A DNA stretch of 64,000 nt, taken from positions 131,884 through 195,883 of the forward strand of contig NZ_PIJY01000020.1 of NCBI RefSeq assembly GCF_008304605.1, given 5' to 3'. This DNA comes from Oceanobacillus polygoni. GTDB taxonomy: Bacteria; Bacillota; Bacilli; Bacillales; Amphibacillaceae. Each line of letters begins with the position of its first letter. Position 1 is the first letter of the stretch. A model generated the notes under the pieces. The model saw only the letters and a list, made by a program, of their open reading frames with translations, ran no database searches and was not told the DNA's origin. Positions 9,869 through 18,499 of this stretch are shown here, one piece after another. A program made the translations under genes and the position numbers.

Positions 9869-9925
9869 CGTAAAGTTTAAATGAATTCGTATAGAGTACA
9901 CTATTAATGAGTGGGGGAAAAAGAA

Positions 9926-10678
9926 GTGAAACAGAACATTTATGATAATCCTGTATTCTTTAAAAAGTACATAGCCTTACGTGATAGTGGTATTACTTAT
10001 AATGATTTTGTTGAGCAACCAGCAATTAAATCATTAATTTCGGATCTAACGAATAAGAGCGTATTAGATTTGGGGTGTGGAACAGGTCACTTTTCAACAT
10101 ATTGTATAGAAAATGGAGCTTCTAGGGTGTTGGGAGTGGACATATCAAAAAATATGATTGACGAAGCGACCAAGCGCAATAGGCATCAGAGGATAGAATA
10201 TATATGTTCTCCGATTGAAGACATAAGCTTAGCGAACCAAACATTTGACGTAATTGTAAGCTCGCTTGCCATTCACTACGTTGAAAATTATACAAAGTTA
10301 ATGAAGAAAATAAATAGTGCATTAAATGAAAATGGACAATTCATCTTTTCGACGGAGCATCCATTAACAACTTCTCGTAAGGGAATGAATAACTGGATTT
10401 TAGATGAAAATGGTGAAAAAATGCATTGGGCACTGGATAATTATCAAGAAGAAGGAAGACGTGACCATACGTGGTATGTTGATGGAGTAGTTGTTTATCA
10501 CCGAACGATTTCAACTTTAATAAATACACTTATCGAAAGTGGATTCGTATTGGAGCAGGTCATTGAACCAGAAGCAACTGTAAAAGGGCTACCTAAATTG
10601 CCAAAACTTATCAATGAAAGGCGCAGACCTTCATTCATTATTATAAAGGCAAAAAAGCAGTCTCAACATAATGAGTAG
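9926..10678 (+). CDS. Class I SAM-dependent methyltransferase
   Basis: About 250 residues with a typical methyltransferase fold: motif I VLDLGCGTGHFS, the acidic end of strand 2 at LGVDIS, and a post-motif FDVIVSSLAIHYV. The substrate cannot be told; such stand-alone enzymes are commonly annotated as generic methyltransferases. The frame extends to a GTG at 9911, but that codon lies inside the GTGGGGGAAA ribosome-binding site, so GTG 9926 is the better start. A very strong terminator follows, so it is probably a single-gene unit. Confidence 0.8.
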   Translation: MKQNIYDNPVFFKKYIALRDSGITYNDFVEQPAIKSLISDLTNKSVLDLGCGTGHFSTYCIENGASRVLGVDISKNMIDEATKRNRHQRIEYICSPIEDISLANQTFDVIVSSLAIHYVENYTKLMKKINSALNENGQFIFSTEHPLTTSRKGMNNWILDENGEKMHWALDNYQEEGRRDHTWYVDGVVVYHRTISTLINTLIESGFVLEQVIEPEATVKGLPKLPKLINERRRPSFIIIKAKKQSQHNE

Positions 10679-10704
10679 ATAATCGGATGACTTCACTGGA
10701 TTCG

Positions 10705-10756
10705 AAAACTAACGCTTCATGGTACAATCTCGTGCCATGAAGCGTTAGTTTTTTCC
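10705..10756 (+). terminator. Strong rho-independent terminator
   Basis: Eighteen-base perfect stem (10705-10722 with 10735-10752), then a T run. It ends the methyltransferase transcript. Confidence 0.92.
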
Positions 10757-10825
10757 ATATGCGATAAAAGATTAATGAATAAAGCGAAATTTGTCAATGA
10801 TAATAAATAAGGGAGGTGGTTTTTA

Positions 10826-10981
10826 ATGGCTAAGGATGTGCTTTGTGAAGTAAATAATTGTACGTATTGGGGCCCTGGGAACAGATGTCATGCAAAGGCG
10901 ATTTATATTGTTACTCGTAAAGGAAAGGAAGCTTCAAATAGTGAGGAAACAGATTGCAAAACGTTTGTCCCAAAAGTTTGA
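10826..10981 (+). CDS. DUF1540-type cysteine-rich mini-protein (51 aa)
   Basis: Small ORF with a strong GGGAGGTGG ribosome-binding site before ATG 10826. The 51-residue product has four cysteines (C7, C12, C21, C44) in the pattern LCEVNNCTYW...NRCHA...TDCKTF, which matches the DUF1540 domain, a short probable metal-binding domain common in spore-formers. No function is established. It is flanked by terminators on both sides and is therefore an independent unit. Confidence 0.82.
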   Translation: MAKDVLCEVNNCTYWGPGNRCHAKAIYIVTRKGKEASNSEETDCKTFVPKV

Positions 10982-10987
10982 TTTTAG

Positions 10988-11020
10988 AGGGTAACCAATA
11001 TGGTGGTTGCCCTTTATTTA
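10988..11020 (+). terminator. Terminator of the DUF1540 gene
   Basis: Ten-base stem AGGGTAACCA / TGGTTGCCCT (one G-T pair) with a 6-base loop and an AT-rich, T-containing tail. Confidence 0.65.
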
Positions 11021-11186
11021 TGATATTTTATTACACAAATAACAATTTCTCTACGTACGATCTTTATTTTTAATTGAAATTCTTTTTATCCCTGTTAAAT
11101 TACTGCACTGGAAACCCTTCATCTTAAATCTCCAAGTATCTTAATTATTATAAAGTGAATACTAGTCATCAAAGGAGTGAATTATT

Positions 11187-11612
11187 ATGCTTAAATTGCA
11201 AACCGAAATGGAAGGAATAAAAGCATACTTTGGTGATGTACATAAAGTATTTAAAGCTAATGGGTTTACCTTTTGCAGTAATTTTGACTATGATCATGGA
11301 AAATTTGATATGGCACTATGCAGAGAAGAAGGGGAAACCATTTATGTTAGAATACCATTTAACGTTTTGCAAGGTGAACTAGATCGCCCCAGTGCATATA
11401 TTCAATTTGGACAACCATATGTTATCAAACATGTTGTGAATACAGGGCTGGATTGGAATCAAAATTCACTATTAACAACAATGGGGTTTAATCAGTTTCA
11501 GGATCCGGTTGATAAGGATGGAAATATTATAGATAAAAGTAGGTGGGAGGAAGCTGGCGAACAACAAGTTCATCGTATTTATCGTTCGATAAATGACTTA
11601 CAAATTTCCTAA
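11187..11612 (+). CDS. YugN-like family protein
   Basis: A 141-residue soluble protein with no signal peptide or membrane segment. The central HGKFDMALCREEGETIYVRIPF and AYIQFGQPYVIKHV blocks resemble the YugN-like family of Bacillaceae, whose function is unknown. The identification is from memory of the family pattern and is moderate. AAAGGAGTG precedes ATG 11187 and a bidirectional terminator follows. Confidence 0.6.
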   Translation: MLKLQTEMEGIKAYFGDVHKVFKANGFTFCSNFDYDHGKFDMALCREEGETIYVRIPFNVLQGELDRPSAYIQFGQPYVIKHVVNTGLDWNQNSLLTTMGFNQFQDPVDKDGNIIDKSRWEEAGEQQVHRIYRSINDLQIS

Positions 11613-11618
11613 CAAGAT

Positions 11619-11656
11619 AAAAAATCGACCTTTTAATAGAATGGGTCGATTTTTTT
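11619..11656. terminator. Bidirectional terminator between yugN-like gene and ligD
   Basis: AAAAAATCGACC / GGTCGATTTTTT stem with T runs on both strands, placed between the convergent ends at 11612 and 11688. Confidence 0.88.
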
Positions 11657-11687
11657 ATTTAATTATTTATGCATCAATTGATTTAAT

Positions 11688-13487
11688 TTAAACTCTCACC
11701 AGCATTAAGACTTTATGCAGTGTCTGTGTTGCTGCTGTTTCAACATAATTCTTAAACGGACAACCAAATTGTTTTACTCGTTCAATAGCATTGCCAATTG
11801 TAAATTGGGTTGGATGTAGGTCTTCGTTAACTTCTTCCCAAAATAGAGGTGTTGCTACGGTTCCTTCTTTTGTCATTCTAGGTGAGTATGGTGCAATTAA
11901 TGTTTTATCTTTACCATGCTGGACATAATCAATATACAATCGTCCATTTCTTTTTTTCTTCATTCGTTCCGTTGTAAAGTACTCCGGATACGTATTCTCA
12001 ATGGTAACTGCGATCGCCTTCGTAAAAGTTGCAGTTTCTTCATATGTCATACTTCCCGGGCGCAGCGGAATATGAATTTGTAACCCCTTATTTCCAGATG
12101 TTTTAACAAAGGAGATAAGGTCAAGATCATCTAGTAATGATTTGATAAGTTTGGCTGCATGAATAGCTAGGTGGAATTGTTCTCTATTAGGCGGATCAAG
12201 ATCAAAAGCGATTTCTGCCGGTACGGAGCTCCTAGCATGCTGGAAGGGGATATGATATTCGACTGCACCGTGATTCGCAAACCAAATCAATGCATCCAGA
12301 TGATCGCAAACAAACGTTCGTTCATCTCCTGAAGATATAGAAGTGATGAAATCAGGAGCGTAGTCTGGTAAATGCTTTTGGAAAAAATGTTCCTTATCAA
12401 TACCATCTGGACACCGAATAACCGTTAGTTCACGGTTTTGCAAAAAAGGGAGCATGTAGGGAGAAATCTCCCGCATATAGGAAAGAAGATCACTTTTTGA
12501 AAAAGGAACATCTGGCCATAGTAATTTTTCTGTATTGGTTAAATCAATTGACTTAGGAAGCATTGCTAAGTCCAATTGTAACCTCTCAAACGTACACTCT
12601 TCTGGTTTATGGTGTGGTAAGAGACCAGCGAATTCAGGTTCCCGCAATTCTTCTTTGTATAAATCAAGGGTATGGATCGAAGCACATATTGCTGGCGGCA
12701 ATAGATAGCGTTTTCCTTGTTTCTTTCCATTTAACATAAATAATTGTTTTACTGTTTGAAACGAATCTGTATCAAGCCCGTGTTTGCATTTACCAATCAT
12801 TCTTATCTGATCATGATGAAAAACACCGATATCAAAATAGTCGTTGCTCGTATCATACGCTGTTAGGAATCCTTGGATTTCCCGCCAATTTTTAACTTTA
12901 TACCAATCATGATGCCGCTTTCCAACTTGGTAGGTACTCGTTCTCCTTTTTGCGACCATACCCTCTGCCATTTGCTCAAAAACAATTTTGTTAAGGATAT
13001 CGTCACTGCGAAATGATTCTATCAGCAAAATACGTTCTCCATTCAGTTTGCGAAACAGTGCTTCAAGCGCTTTTTTTCTCACATAAAGTTTTTGTGCTTT
13101 GTATGAGTTTCCTTTTAATACCAACAAATCAAAAACGATTAATGTAGCTGGTCGAATACTTGCGGTACTTTGGATAGTTTCTTGATTTTTTAATCTTCCT
13201 CTTTTTTGGAGCAGAGAAAAATTTGCTTGATAGTCAGTATTACGTATAACTAGTTCTCCATCAATTGTTAGTGGTAAAGAAGATTTAATCTTAGGATAAA
13301 CCTCTTTGCAAAACGACGTAATTTCCGGGAAGTTTTTTGATAAATCAATATTATTTTTACTCGCTAATTTAATTGTCCCATCCGCACTCCATGTAAGCAA
13401 ACACCTAAACCCATCATATTTAACTTCATATATCCAATCCTCACCAATTGGTATTTCGCTATGTATTTTAGGCTTCATCATATCCAC
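11688..13487 (-). CDS. ligD: ATP-dependent DNA ligase LigD (ligase plus polymerase domains)
   Basis: Two-domain non-homologous end-joining enzyme of about 600 residues, the same size and order as B. subtilis LigD (YkoU). The N-terminal ATP-dependent ligase has the adenylated lysine in EVKYDGFR (about K23). The C-terminal archaeo-eukaryotic primase-like domain starts near NTEKLLWPD and contains FDLDPP and HIPLRPGS. There is no nuclease domain. The frame is open to ATG 13508, but the only good ribosome-binding site, GGAGGTG at 13500-13494, lies inside that extension. GTG 13487 (6 bases away) is therefore preferred, with ATG 13481 as an alternative. It is divergent from ku with a short shared upstream region. 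Confidence 0.93.
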   Translation of the reverse strand: MDMMKPKIHSEIPIGEDWIYEVKYDGFRCLLTWSADGTIKLASKNNIDLSKNFPEITSFCKEVYPKIKSSLPLTIDGELVIRNTDYQANFSLLQKRGRLKNQETIQSTASIRPATLIVFDLLVLKGNSYKAQKLYVRKKALEALFRKLNGERILLIESFRSDDILNKIVFEQMAEGMVAKRRTSTYQVGKRHHDWYKVKNWREIQGFLTAYDTSNDYFDIGVFHHDQIRMIGKCKHGLDTDSFQTVKQLFMLNGKKQGKRYLLPPAICASIHTLDLYKEELREPEFAGLLPHHKPEECTFERLQLDLAMLPKSIDLTNTEKLLWPDVPFSKSDLLSYMREISPYMLPFLQNRELTVIRCPDGIDKEHFFQKHLPDYAPDFITSISSGDERTFVCDHLDALIWFANHGAVEYHIPFQHARSSVPAEIAFDLDPPNREQFHLAIHAAKLIKSLLDDLDLISFVKTSGNKGLQIHIPLRPGSMTYEETATFTKAIAVTIENTYPEYFTTERMKKKRNGRLYIDYVQHGKDKTLIAPYSPRMTKEGTVATPLFWEEVNEDLHPTQFTIGNAIERVKQFGCPFKNYVETAATQTLHKVLMLVRV

Positions 13488-13590
13488 AGAAAGCACCTCC
13501 ATATTCATAAAATGGCATATTTCGAGAAAATTAATCCATCGAATAGAATTTTAAAGTAACAGCAAACTAAAGAAAAAGGAGGTTGAGCCT

Positions 13591-14421
13591 ATGCATACAA
13601 TGTGGAAGGGAACCATTAGCTTTGGTTTAGTTAATATTCCAGTGAAAATGCATGCTGCTACCGAAAACAAGGATATTAAATTAAGGCAGCTGCATAAGGA
13701 ATGCAAATCACCAGTCAAATATGAAAAAGTGTGTCCGATCTGTGAAAAGGAAGTTAAGAATGAAGATATCGTCAAAGCCTACGAATATGCTAAAAATAAA
13801 TTTGTTATCTTAGATGAAGAAGAATTGGAATCCTTGAAAAAAGAGCAAGAGGACAAAGCCGTTGAAATTCTTGACTTTGTTCAGTTGGAGGATATCGATC
13901 CAATTTATTTTGAAAAAAGTTATTATTTATCTCCGAATGAAGGAGGAGGTAAAGCCTACGGATTGTTACGTAGTGCATTAAACGATACTGGAAAGATTGG
14001 AATTGCCAAAATGATCATCCGGGCAAAGGAGCAGCTTGCAATTATTCGGGTTTATGAAAATGTGCTTGTTGTAGAAACCATTCATTATCCGGATGAGGTA
14101 AGAAATGTTCAGGATGTTCCAAATATCCCAGAGGAGGTTGAAATCGTTAAAAAAGAGTTAGACACTGCTAAAATGTTGATTGACCAGTTAACGAACGCCT
14201 TTGAACCAGAGAAATATACGGATGATTATCGGACAGCACTAATGGAATTGATTGAAGAGAAGAAAAATAATGAACAGACTACAACTGGCAAGGAAAAAGC
14301 TGTACCAGATAACGTAACGAACTTAATGGATGCACTCCAAGCATCATTGGAGCGAGCAAAAAAAGACAAGCCAAAACAAACAAAACGAAAAACAACAGCG
14401 AAGAAAAAGATTGCCACATAA
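13591..14421 (+). CDS. ku: DNA end-binding protein Ku
   Basis: Homodimeric Ku that binds broken DNA ends and recruits LigD. The 276 residues open with the family signature MWKGTISFGLVNIPVKM. CKSPVKYEKVCPICEKEV provides a CxxC-containing element typical of bacterial Ku, and the C-terminal tail is lysine-rich (KKDKPKQTKRKT to the end), as in Ku proteins that bind DNA or ligase with a basic tail. AAAGGAGG precedes ATG 13591. In Bacillus this pair repairs spore DNA during germination and is under forespore sigma-G control; I could not find a convincing sigma-G promoter here. Confidence 0.95.
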   Translation: MHTMWKGTISFGLVNIPVKMHAATENKDIKLRQLHKECKSPVKYEKVCPICEKEVKNEDIVKAYEYAKNKFVILDEEELESLKKEQEDKAVEILDFVQLEDIDPIYFEKSYYLSPNEGGGKAYGLLRSALNDTGKIGIAKMIIRAKEQLAIIRVYENVLVVETIHYPDEVRNVQDVPNIPEEVEIVKKELDTAKMLIDQLTNAFEPEKYTDDYRTALMELIEEKKNNEQTTTGKEKAVPDNVTNLMDALQASLERAKKDKPKQTKRKTTAKKKIAT

Positions 14422-14453
14422 GATGTCTCCACTTGCTGGAGGCATCTTATGTG
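14415..14453. terminator. Inverted repeat overlapping the ku stop, probable terminator
   Basis: CACATAAGATG-T-CTCC / GGAGG-CATCTTATGTG forms a 16-pair stem (one T-G pair) that includes the ku TAA. No long T run follows, so termination efficiency is uncertain. It lies between convergent ku and the HxlR gene. Confidence 0.5.
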
Positions 14454-14467
14454 ATAGAACGAAATTC

Positions 14468-14818
14468 TTACTGGATATTCTCTTGATTTTCTTTTTCCAT
14501 TTTGTGCAAAGTATGCTTTACTCCCCATTCATGCATTGCTTCTAAAATCGGCTCTAAACTTTTCCCATACTCTGTAATAGAGTATTCTACTTTTGGCGGT
14601 ACTTGCGGATAAACTTTACGCATCACAATATCCTCTGCCTCTAATTCCCGCAGTTGATTGGTTAACATTTTCTGTGTGATCGCCGGCATACTTCGTTTTA
14701 ATTCACTAAATCGTTTTGTTCCCTCCTGTAATAGATTTAACAAAATAATTGGTTTCCATTTGCCGACTAATATCCCCAAAGCGTCCTCAACACGACAAAG
14801 TTCTGGTTTCTTTTCCAT
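14468..14818 (-). CDS. HxlR-family transcriptional regulator
   Basis: A 116-residue winged-helix protein with the HxlR signature: an N-terminal cysteine (C8 in [10 protein letters not shown]), [32 protein letters not shown] and the wing [14 protein letters not shown] single N-terminal Cys is the redox sensor in relatives such as YodB, HypR and QorR, which respond to quinones, aldehydes or disulfide stress. It is transcribed away from the flavin oxidoreductase pair and probably represses it. AGGAGGA precedes the ATG. Confidence 0.88.
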   Translation of the reverse strand: MEKKPELCRVEDALGILVGKWKPIILLNLLQEGTKRFSELKRSMPAITQKMLTNQLRELEAEDIVMRKVYPQVPPKVEYSITEYGKSLEPILEAMHEWGVKHTLHKMEKENQENIQ

Positions 14819-14830
14819 GTAATCCTCCTA

Positions 14831-14898
14831 AGTATCTTTTTATATACTATGTACCATTAAAGTGCGTACTTACAATTTATCGTTATATAAGACATAAT
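14831..14898 (+). promoter_or_regulatory. Divergent control region: HxlR-type half-sites and sigma-A promoter
   Basis: TTACAA (14870-14875) and CATAAT (14893-14898), 17 bases apart, form a plausible promoter for the luciferase-like gene. Immediately upstream are AGTAT/ATACT (14831-14835 and 14844-14848) and two GTAC elements (14851-14854, 14866-14869). HxlR-family operators are commonly built from TAC/GTA half-sites. The operator call is inference. Confidence 0.45.
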
Positions 14899-14980
14899 AA
14901 CATTATAAAGAATGTGATGGAAGAAGATCAACTGCAATTAGAAAGCATTTGAACATTAGAATTGAAAGGTTGATGGATAT

Positions 14981-16039
14981 ATGGAAAAGTACCGTATCGA
15001 TCCAAGCAAAGGATTAGAATTTGGACTATACACGTTAGGCGATCATATTTCAGACCCACATACAGGAAAGCGAATTTCAGCTGAACAACGGATTCATGAA
15101 ATTATTGAATTAGCGAGACTTGCAGAGCAGGCAGGTATTGACTTTTTTAGTGTAGGTGAAAGCCACCAGGAGTATTTTACAACACAGGCACATTCTGTTG
15201 TACTAGCTGCCATTGCTCAAGCAACGAGTAAGATTAAAATTGCTAGTTCCTCTACAATAATTAGCACATTGGATCCAGTCCGTGTTTATGAAGATTTTGG
15301 GACGATTGATTTAATTTCAAAAGGACGAGCAGAAATTATAGCGGGCCGCGCTTCGAGAGTTGGACTTTTTGATTTATTGGGCTATGATCTTCGTGATTAT
15401 GAAGAATTGTACGAAGAAAAGTTTGAACTGTTACTTGAAATCAATAAAAATGAAGTTGTCAATTGGAGCGGACAATTCCGTGCTCCTTTGAACAATGCAA
15501 AAGTAATTCCACGTCCGACAGAAGGGTCCCTGCCGATTTGGCGTGCAGTAGGCGGTGCACCTGCTAGTGCCATTAAGGCAGGATATGCTGGGGTCCCAAT
15601 GTTCCTTGCCATGCTAGGTGGACCAGCGACAAGCTTCAAACGATCGATTGATGCATTTCGTGAAGCTGCGAGTCAAAGCGGGTATAATCCAGCAGAGCTT
15701 CCGATATCAACAGCAGGTTTCTTCTATGCTGCCGAAACAACGCAGCAGGCACAGCAAGAATATTATCCTTATATAAATGAAGGAATGAAGCTAACGAATG
15801 GACGAGGCTATCCAAAACAGCATTTTGCTCAAGGTGCAGATCCTAGGGATGTTATGAATATTGGAAGTCCACAGCAAATCATAGAAAAGATTCTTTACCA
15901 GCATGAAGTGTTTGGCCACCAGCGTTATATCGGACAAATGGATTTCGGTGGTGTTCCATTTGAAAAACTTAAGAAAAACATCGAACTAATCGGCACAGAA
16001 ATTTTGCCTGCAATTAAAAAGCATACAGCAAAGAAATAA
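14981..16039 (+). CDS. LLM-class (luciferase-like) flavin-dependent monooxygenase
   Basis: A 352-residue TIM-barrel oxidoreductase of the bacterial luciferase family. Recognisable elements are LEFGLYTLGDH at the N-terminus, LAEQAGIDFFSVGESH, the STLDPVRVYEDFGTIDLISKGRAEIIAGRAS core block and GAPASAIKAGYAGVPM near the flavin phosphate site. These enzymes use reduced FMN to oxidise or cleave a substrate that cannot be inferred. An NADPH-dependent FMN reductase begins 13 bases after its stop, giving a two-component monooxygenase arrangement. The upstream divergent HxlR gene is the likely regulator. Confidence 0.88.
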   Translation: MEKYRIDPSKGLEFGLYTLGDHISDPHTGKRISAEQRIHEIIELARLAEQAGIDFFSVGESHQEYFTTQAHSVVLAAIAQATSKIKIASSSTIISTLDPVRVYEDFGTIDLISKGRAEIIAGRASRVGLFDLLGYDLRDYEELYEEKFELLLEINKNEVVNWSGQFRAPLNNAKVIPRPTEGSLPIWRAVGGAPASAIKAGYAGVPMFLAMLGGPATSFKRSIDAFREAASQSGYNPAELPISTAGFFYAAETTQQAQQEYYPYINEGMKLTNGRGYPKQHFAQGADPRDVMNIGSPQQIIEKILYQHEVFGHQRYIGQMDFGGVPFEKLKKNIELIGTEILPAIKKHTAKK

Positions 16040-16052
16040 GGGGGGAGATTAA

Positions 16053-16619
16053 GTGAAGATTGTTGCATTATCCGGCTCAAAAGTTGGTTCGAAAACGAAA
16101 ACGGCGATGAATTACACCGTAAAATCGTTAAAAGAAAAACATCCAGGGGCGGATGTAACACTTATTGATTTAGCTGATTATGATATTCAGTTCAGTGATG
16201 GACGCAACTATTTAGAATATGAAGGGGATACAAATTTTGTGGCACAAACAATTATGGAAGCAGATATCATCATGATTGGGACTCCAATCTTTCAAGCTTC
16301 GATTCCGGCTACATTAAAGAATATATTTGACCTGCTTCCTATAAACGCATTTCAAGATAAAGTTGTTAGCATAGTGGTTACTGCTGGTTCATCCAAGCAT
16401 TATTTGATTGCAGAACAGCAATTGAAACCGATACTCGCATATATGCAAGCTCAAATTATCCAGAAGTATGTATTTATTGAGGAGAAGGATTTTTATCGAA
16501 ATGAGATTACGAGTGATGATGTATTATTCCGGATTGATCGCTTGATTGAAGATACAATTTTATTAGCAGAAACCTATCGTAAAATACGTGAAGAAAAAGA
16601 ATCGGCTTACGGATTTTAA
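16053..16619 (+). CDS. NADPH-dependent FMN reductase
   Basis: A 188-residue flavodoxin-like protein. The N-terminal VALSGSKVGSKTKTAMNY loop binds FMN phosphate. ADIIMIGTPIFQASIPATLKN and VSIVVTAGSSKHYL are the conserved FMN-reductase blocks. Translation starts at GTG 16053 behind GGGGGAGA. It is co-transcribed with the luciferase-like enzyme and would supply its reduced flavin. Confidence 0.88.
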   Translation: MKIVALSGSKVGSKTKTAMNYTVKSLKEKHPGADVTLIDLADYDIQFSDGRNYLEYEGDTNFVAQTIMEADIIMIGTPIFQASIPATLKNIFDLLPINAFQDKVVSIVVTAGSSKHYLIAEQQLKPILAYMQAQIIQKYVFIEEKDFYRNEITSDDVLFRIDRLIEDTILLAETYRKIREEKESAYGF

Positions 16620-16624
16620 TGGAA

Positions 16625-16648
16625 GTCGTCTGAAACAGACGGCTTTTT
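16625..16648 (+). terminator. Rho-independent terminator
   Basis: Eight-base stem GTCGTCTG / CAGACGGC, AAA loop, T run; ends the flavin oxidoreductase operon. Confidence 0.85.
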
Positions 16649-16856
16649 CTATTACTTTCAGTAAAGTTAAAAAATGTTTTTTAAAAAGCTGATTCGCTCA
16701 AGATGGGGAAATTATAGAAACACGGATGACTGCGTTAAGCTTTGAAGTAATATAATAAAAATACGTACAGCGCTTCTTAAAAACTGCCAATAATTTTTTA
16801 GTAAATGATCATAATTTAATAAGGATGAATAACTTGTCTTGGCAATTGAGAGTAGT

Positions 16857-17555
16857 TTATTTATAACGTATCCCATTTGCAGCTTTTTCTAATTCTCTCC
16901 AATTTAAAACCCGAATTGCATTTTTTTGTCTTTCAATAATGCCTTGCTGCGTTAAAGAAGAAATTACCCGATTCAGATGACGATAGGTTGTACCTAGCAA
17001 ATTTGCGATTTCTTTAATGCTCGATGTCCGTAGTTCCATTCCGAAGTCGTTATCCTGATCAGGAGACAATGTAGATAGAAGGTAACTCGCAAACTTGTTT
17101 TCAACTGATGCTAATAAATTTACTCGAGAAGCTGTTGTACATGTTTGAAGTTTGAAACTAACATGTTCTAAAAGCGTATGCAAAAGTCTTGGATTCTCTA
17201 ATTCACATCGTTTGATGTAAGTAAAAGGAATTCCAATCACCAGACATTCAGTAACAGCTTGAACCTGTGATTGAACAGGTATATCACGAATTAATTCAAT
17301 ATCCCCAATAATAGAAAGCGGGTGAATAAAACGTAACAATAATGACTTTCCGGTAGCAATACTGGATGTTATTCGCGCTTTACCCTGTACCAAGAAAAAC
17401 AATGATTGCATTTCGATTCCTTCCAAAAGGATAATCTCATCAGACGCAAATTGCTGTAACGTAAATGGCGCTTGTTTTGTATGCTGAAACATTTCCTCAA
17501 TATGATATTCTTGTAAATATCTCTCTAATAGAGTTACATCTTGAACATATTTCAT
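16857..17555 (-). CDS. Crp/Fnr-family regulator resembling YeiL
   Basis: About 232 residues: a cyclic-nucleotide-binding-type beta barrel (VQGKARITSSIATGKSLLLR, then IIGDIELIRD) and a C-terminal winged helix with recognition segment IKEIANLLGTTYRHLNRVISSL. The barrel order and the GDIELI/YRHL motifs resemble E. coli YeiL, an Fnr-like regulator. No Fnr-type N-terminal cysteine cluster is seen. The frame runs to ATG 17579, but AAGGAG lies between the two ATGs, 8 bases before 17555, so the shorter form is preferred. A palindrome over the predicted transcription start suggests autoregulation. Confidence 0.82.
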   Translation of the reverse strand: MKYVQDVTLLERYLQEYHIEEMFQHTKQAPFTLQQFASDEIILLEGIEMQSLFFLVQGKARITSSIATGKSLLLRFIHPLSIIGDIELIRDIPVQSQVQAVTECLVIGIPFTYIKRCELENPRLLHTLLEHVSFKLQTCTTASRVNLLASVENKFASYLLSTLSPDQDNDFGMELRTSSIKEIANLLGTTYRHLNRVISSLTQQGIIERQKNAIRVLNWRELEKAANGIRYK

Positions 17556-17573
17556 GAAAAAAATCTCCTTTTG

Positions 17574-17619
17574 GGACATATGTCCTTTTCATTATAAAGT
17601 AAACTGGTAGTATGGACAA
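17574..17619 (-). promoter_or_regulatory. Promoter and palindromic operator of the Crp/Fnr gene
   Basis: On the minus strand TTGTCC (17619-17614) and TATAAT (17596-17591) are 17 bases apart. A perfect 12-base palindrome GGACATATGTCC (17574-17585) covers the expected transcription start. It is also upstream of the divergent HAD gene. Confidence 0.6.
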
Positions 17620-17644
17620 TATAGGAAGGGAGGAGCGGTGCAGA

Positions 17645-18439
17645 ATGAAATTTGTATTTGATTTAGACGGGACGATTTGCTTTAAAGGACAGCCCGTATC
17701 TGAGAAACTACTCGTGTCTTTAGAAAAGTTAAAAGCAAGAGGGCACGAGGTTATTTTTGCTTCAGCTAGGCCAATACGAGATTTACTGCCTATCTTACAT
17801 AAACGTTTTCATCAATATGCAATGATTGGTGGAAATGGATCGATGATTGCGTTAAACGGAAAGATCATTTCTACTGTGAGCTTTAATGAAGAAACATTAG
17901 CGGAAATTGTTCAGTTGTTAAAAATGTTTAACATTACTTATTTAATCGATAGTGAATGGGATTACGCTTATACCGGTCCAGCTGATCACCCCATATTAAA
18001 CAATCTTGATCCACTTAAACTAGCTAGAAATATTGGATTACATAAGTTAACAACCGTTATAAAGATTCTAATGCTCACATCAGATGATATGAATGAAGTA
18101 TTGCAGCGATTAAATAAGATGGATATAGTAGTTCATACACATGGAGATGAGGAGATTATAGATATCAGCCCACAAGGTGTAGACAAATGGAGTGGATTAC
18201 AGCGCTTAGGGATAAAAGAAGGCGAGTATATAGCATTTGGCAATGATGCAAACGATATTACGATGTTCCAGCATGCCAGGCCTTCCATTATGATAGGTGA
18301 TAATGCACAGCTTAAGCCATTTGCAACTGAACAATTAATTTTAAATGAAAATATCGAGACTAATCTTGTGACCAGATTGGATGAATTATGTAGCATGGAT
18401 ACATTAAAAGACTGGGGAACTTTACAAGAGACTAAATAA
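17645..18439 (+). CDS. HAD-superfamily hydrolase (Cof type)
   Basis: A 264-residue phosphatase of the Cof/IIB HAD subfamily. Motif I is FDLDGTIC (catalytic Asp), motif II lies in VIFASARP, and motif IV is FGNDANDITMF. The substrate is likely a sugar phosphate or nucleotide, as for relatives such as YkrA. The frame opens at ATG 17612, but GGGAGGAG precedes ATG 17645, and residues before that look like leader sequence. Confidence 0.87.
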   Translation: MKFVFDLDGTICFKGQPVSEKLLVSLEKLKARGHEVIFASARPIRDLLPILHKRFHQYAMIGGNGSMIALNGKIISTVSFNEETLAEIVQLLKMFNITYLIDSEWDYAYTGPADHPILNNLDPLKLARNIGLHKLTTVIKILMLTSDDMNEVLQRLNKMDIVVHTHGDEEIIDISPQGVDKWSGLQRLGIKEGEYIAFGNDANDITMFQHARPSIMIGDNAQLKPFATEQLILNENIETNLVTRLDELCSMDTLKDWGTLQETK

Positions 18440-18452
18440 GTTCTTTAACGTT

Positions 18453-18495
18453 ACTTCATTCTGTAAGAGACACCCCTTACAGAATGAAGTTTTTC
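18453..18495. terminator. Terminator between HAD gene and blaI
   Basis: Fifteen-base stem ACTTCATTCTGTAAG / CTTACAGAATGAAGT followed by TTTTT. It separates the convergent HAD and blaI genes. Confidence 0.85.
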
Positions 18496-18499
18496 AACA

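Noticed and set aside
13510..13590. Sigma-G promoter between ligD and ku
   Set aside because: Only partial matches (GCATA and CATCGAA) with poor -10; forespore control is known in B. subtilis but not visible here.
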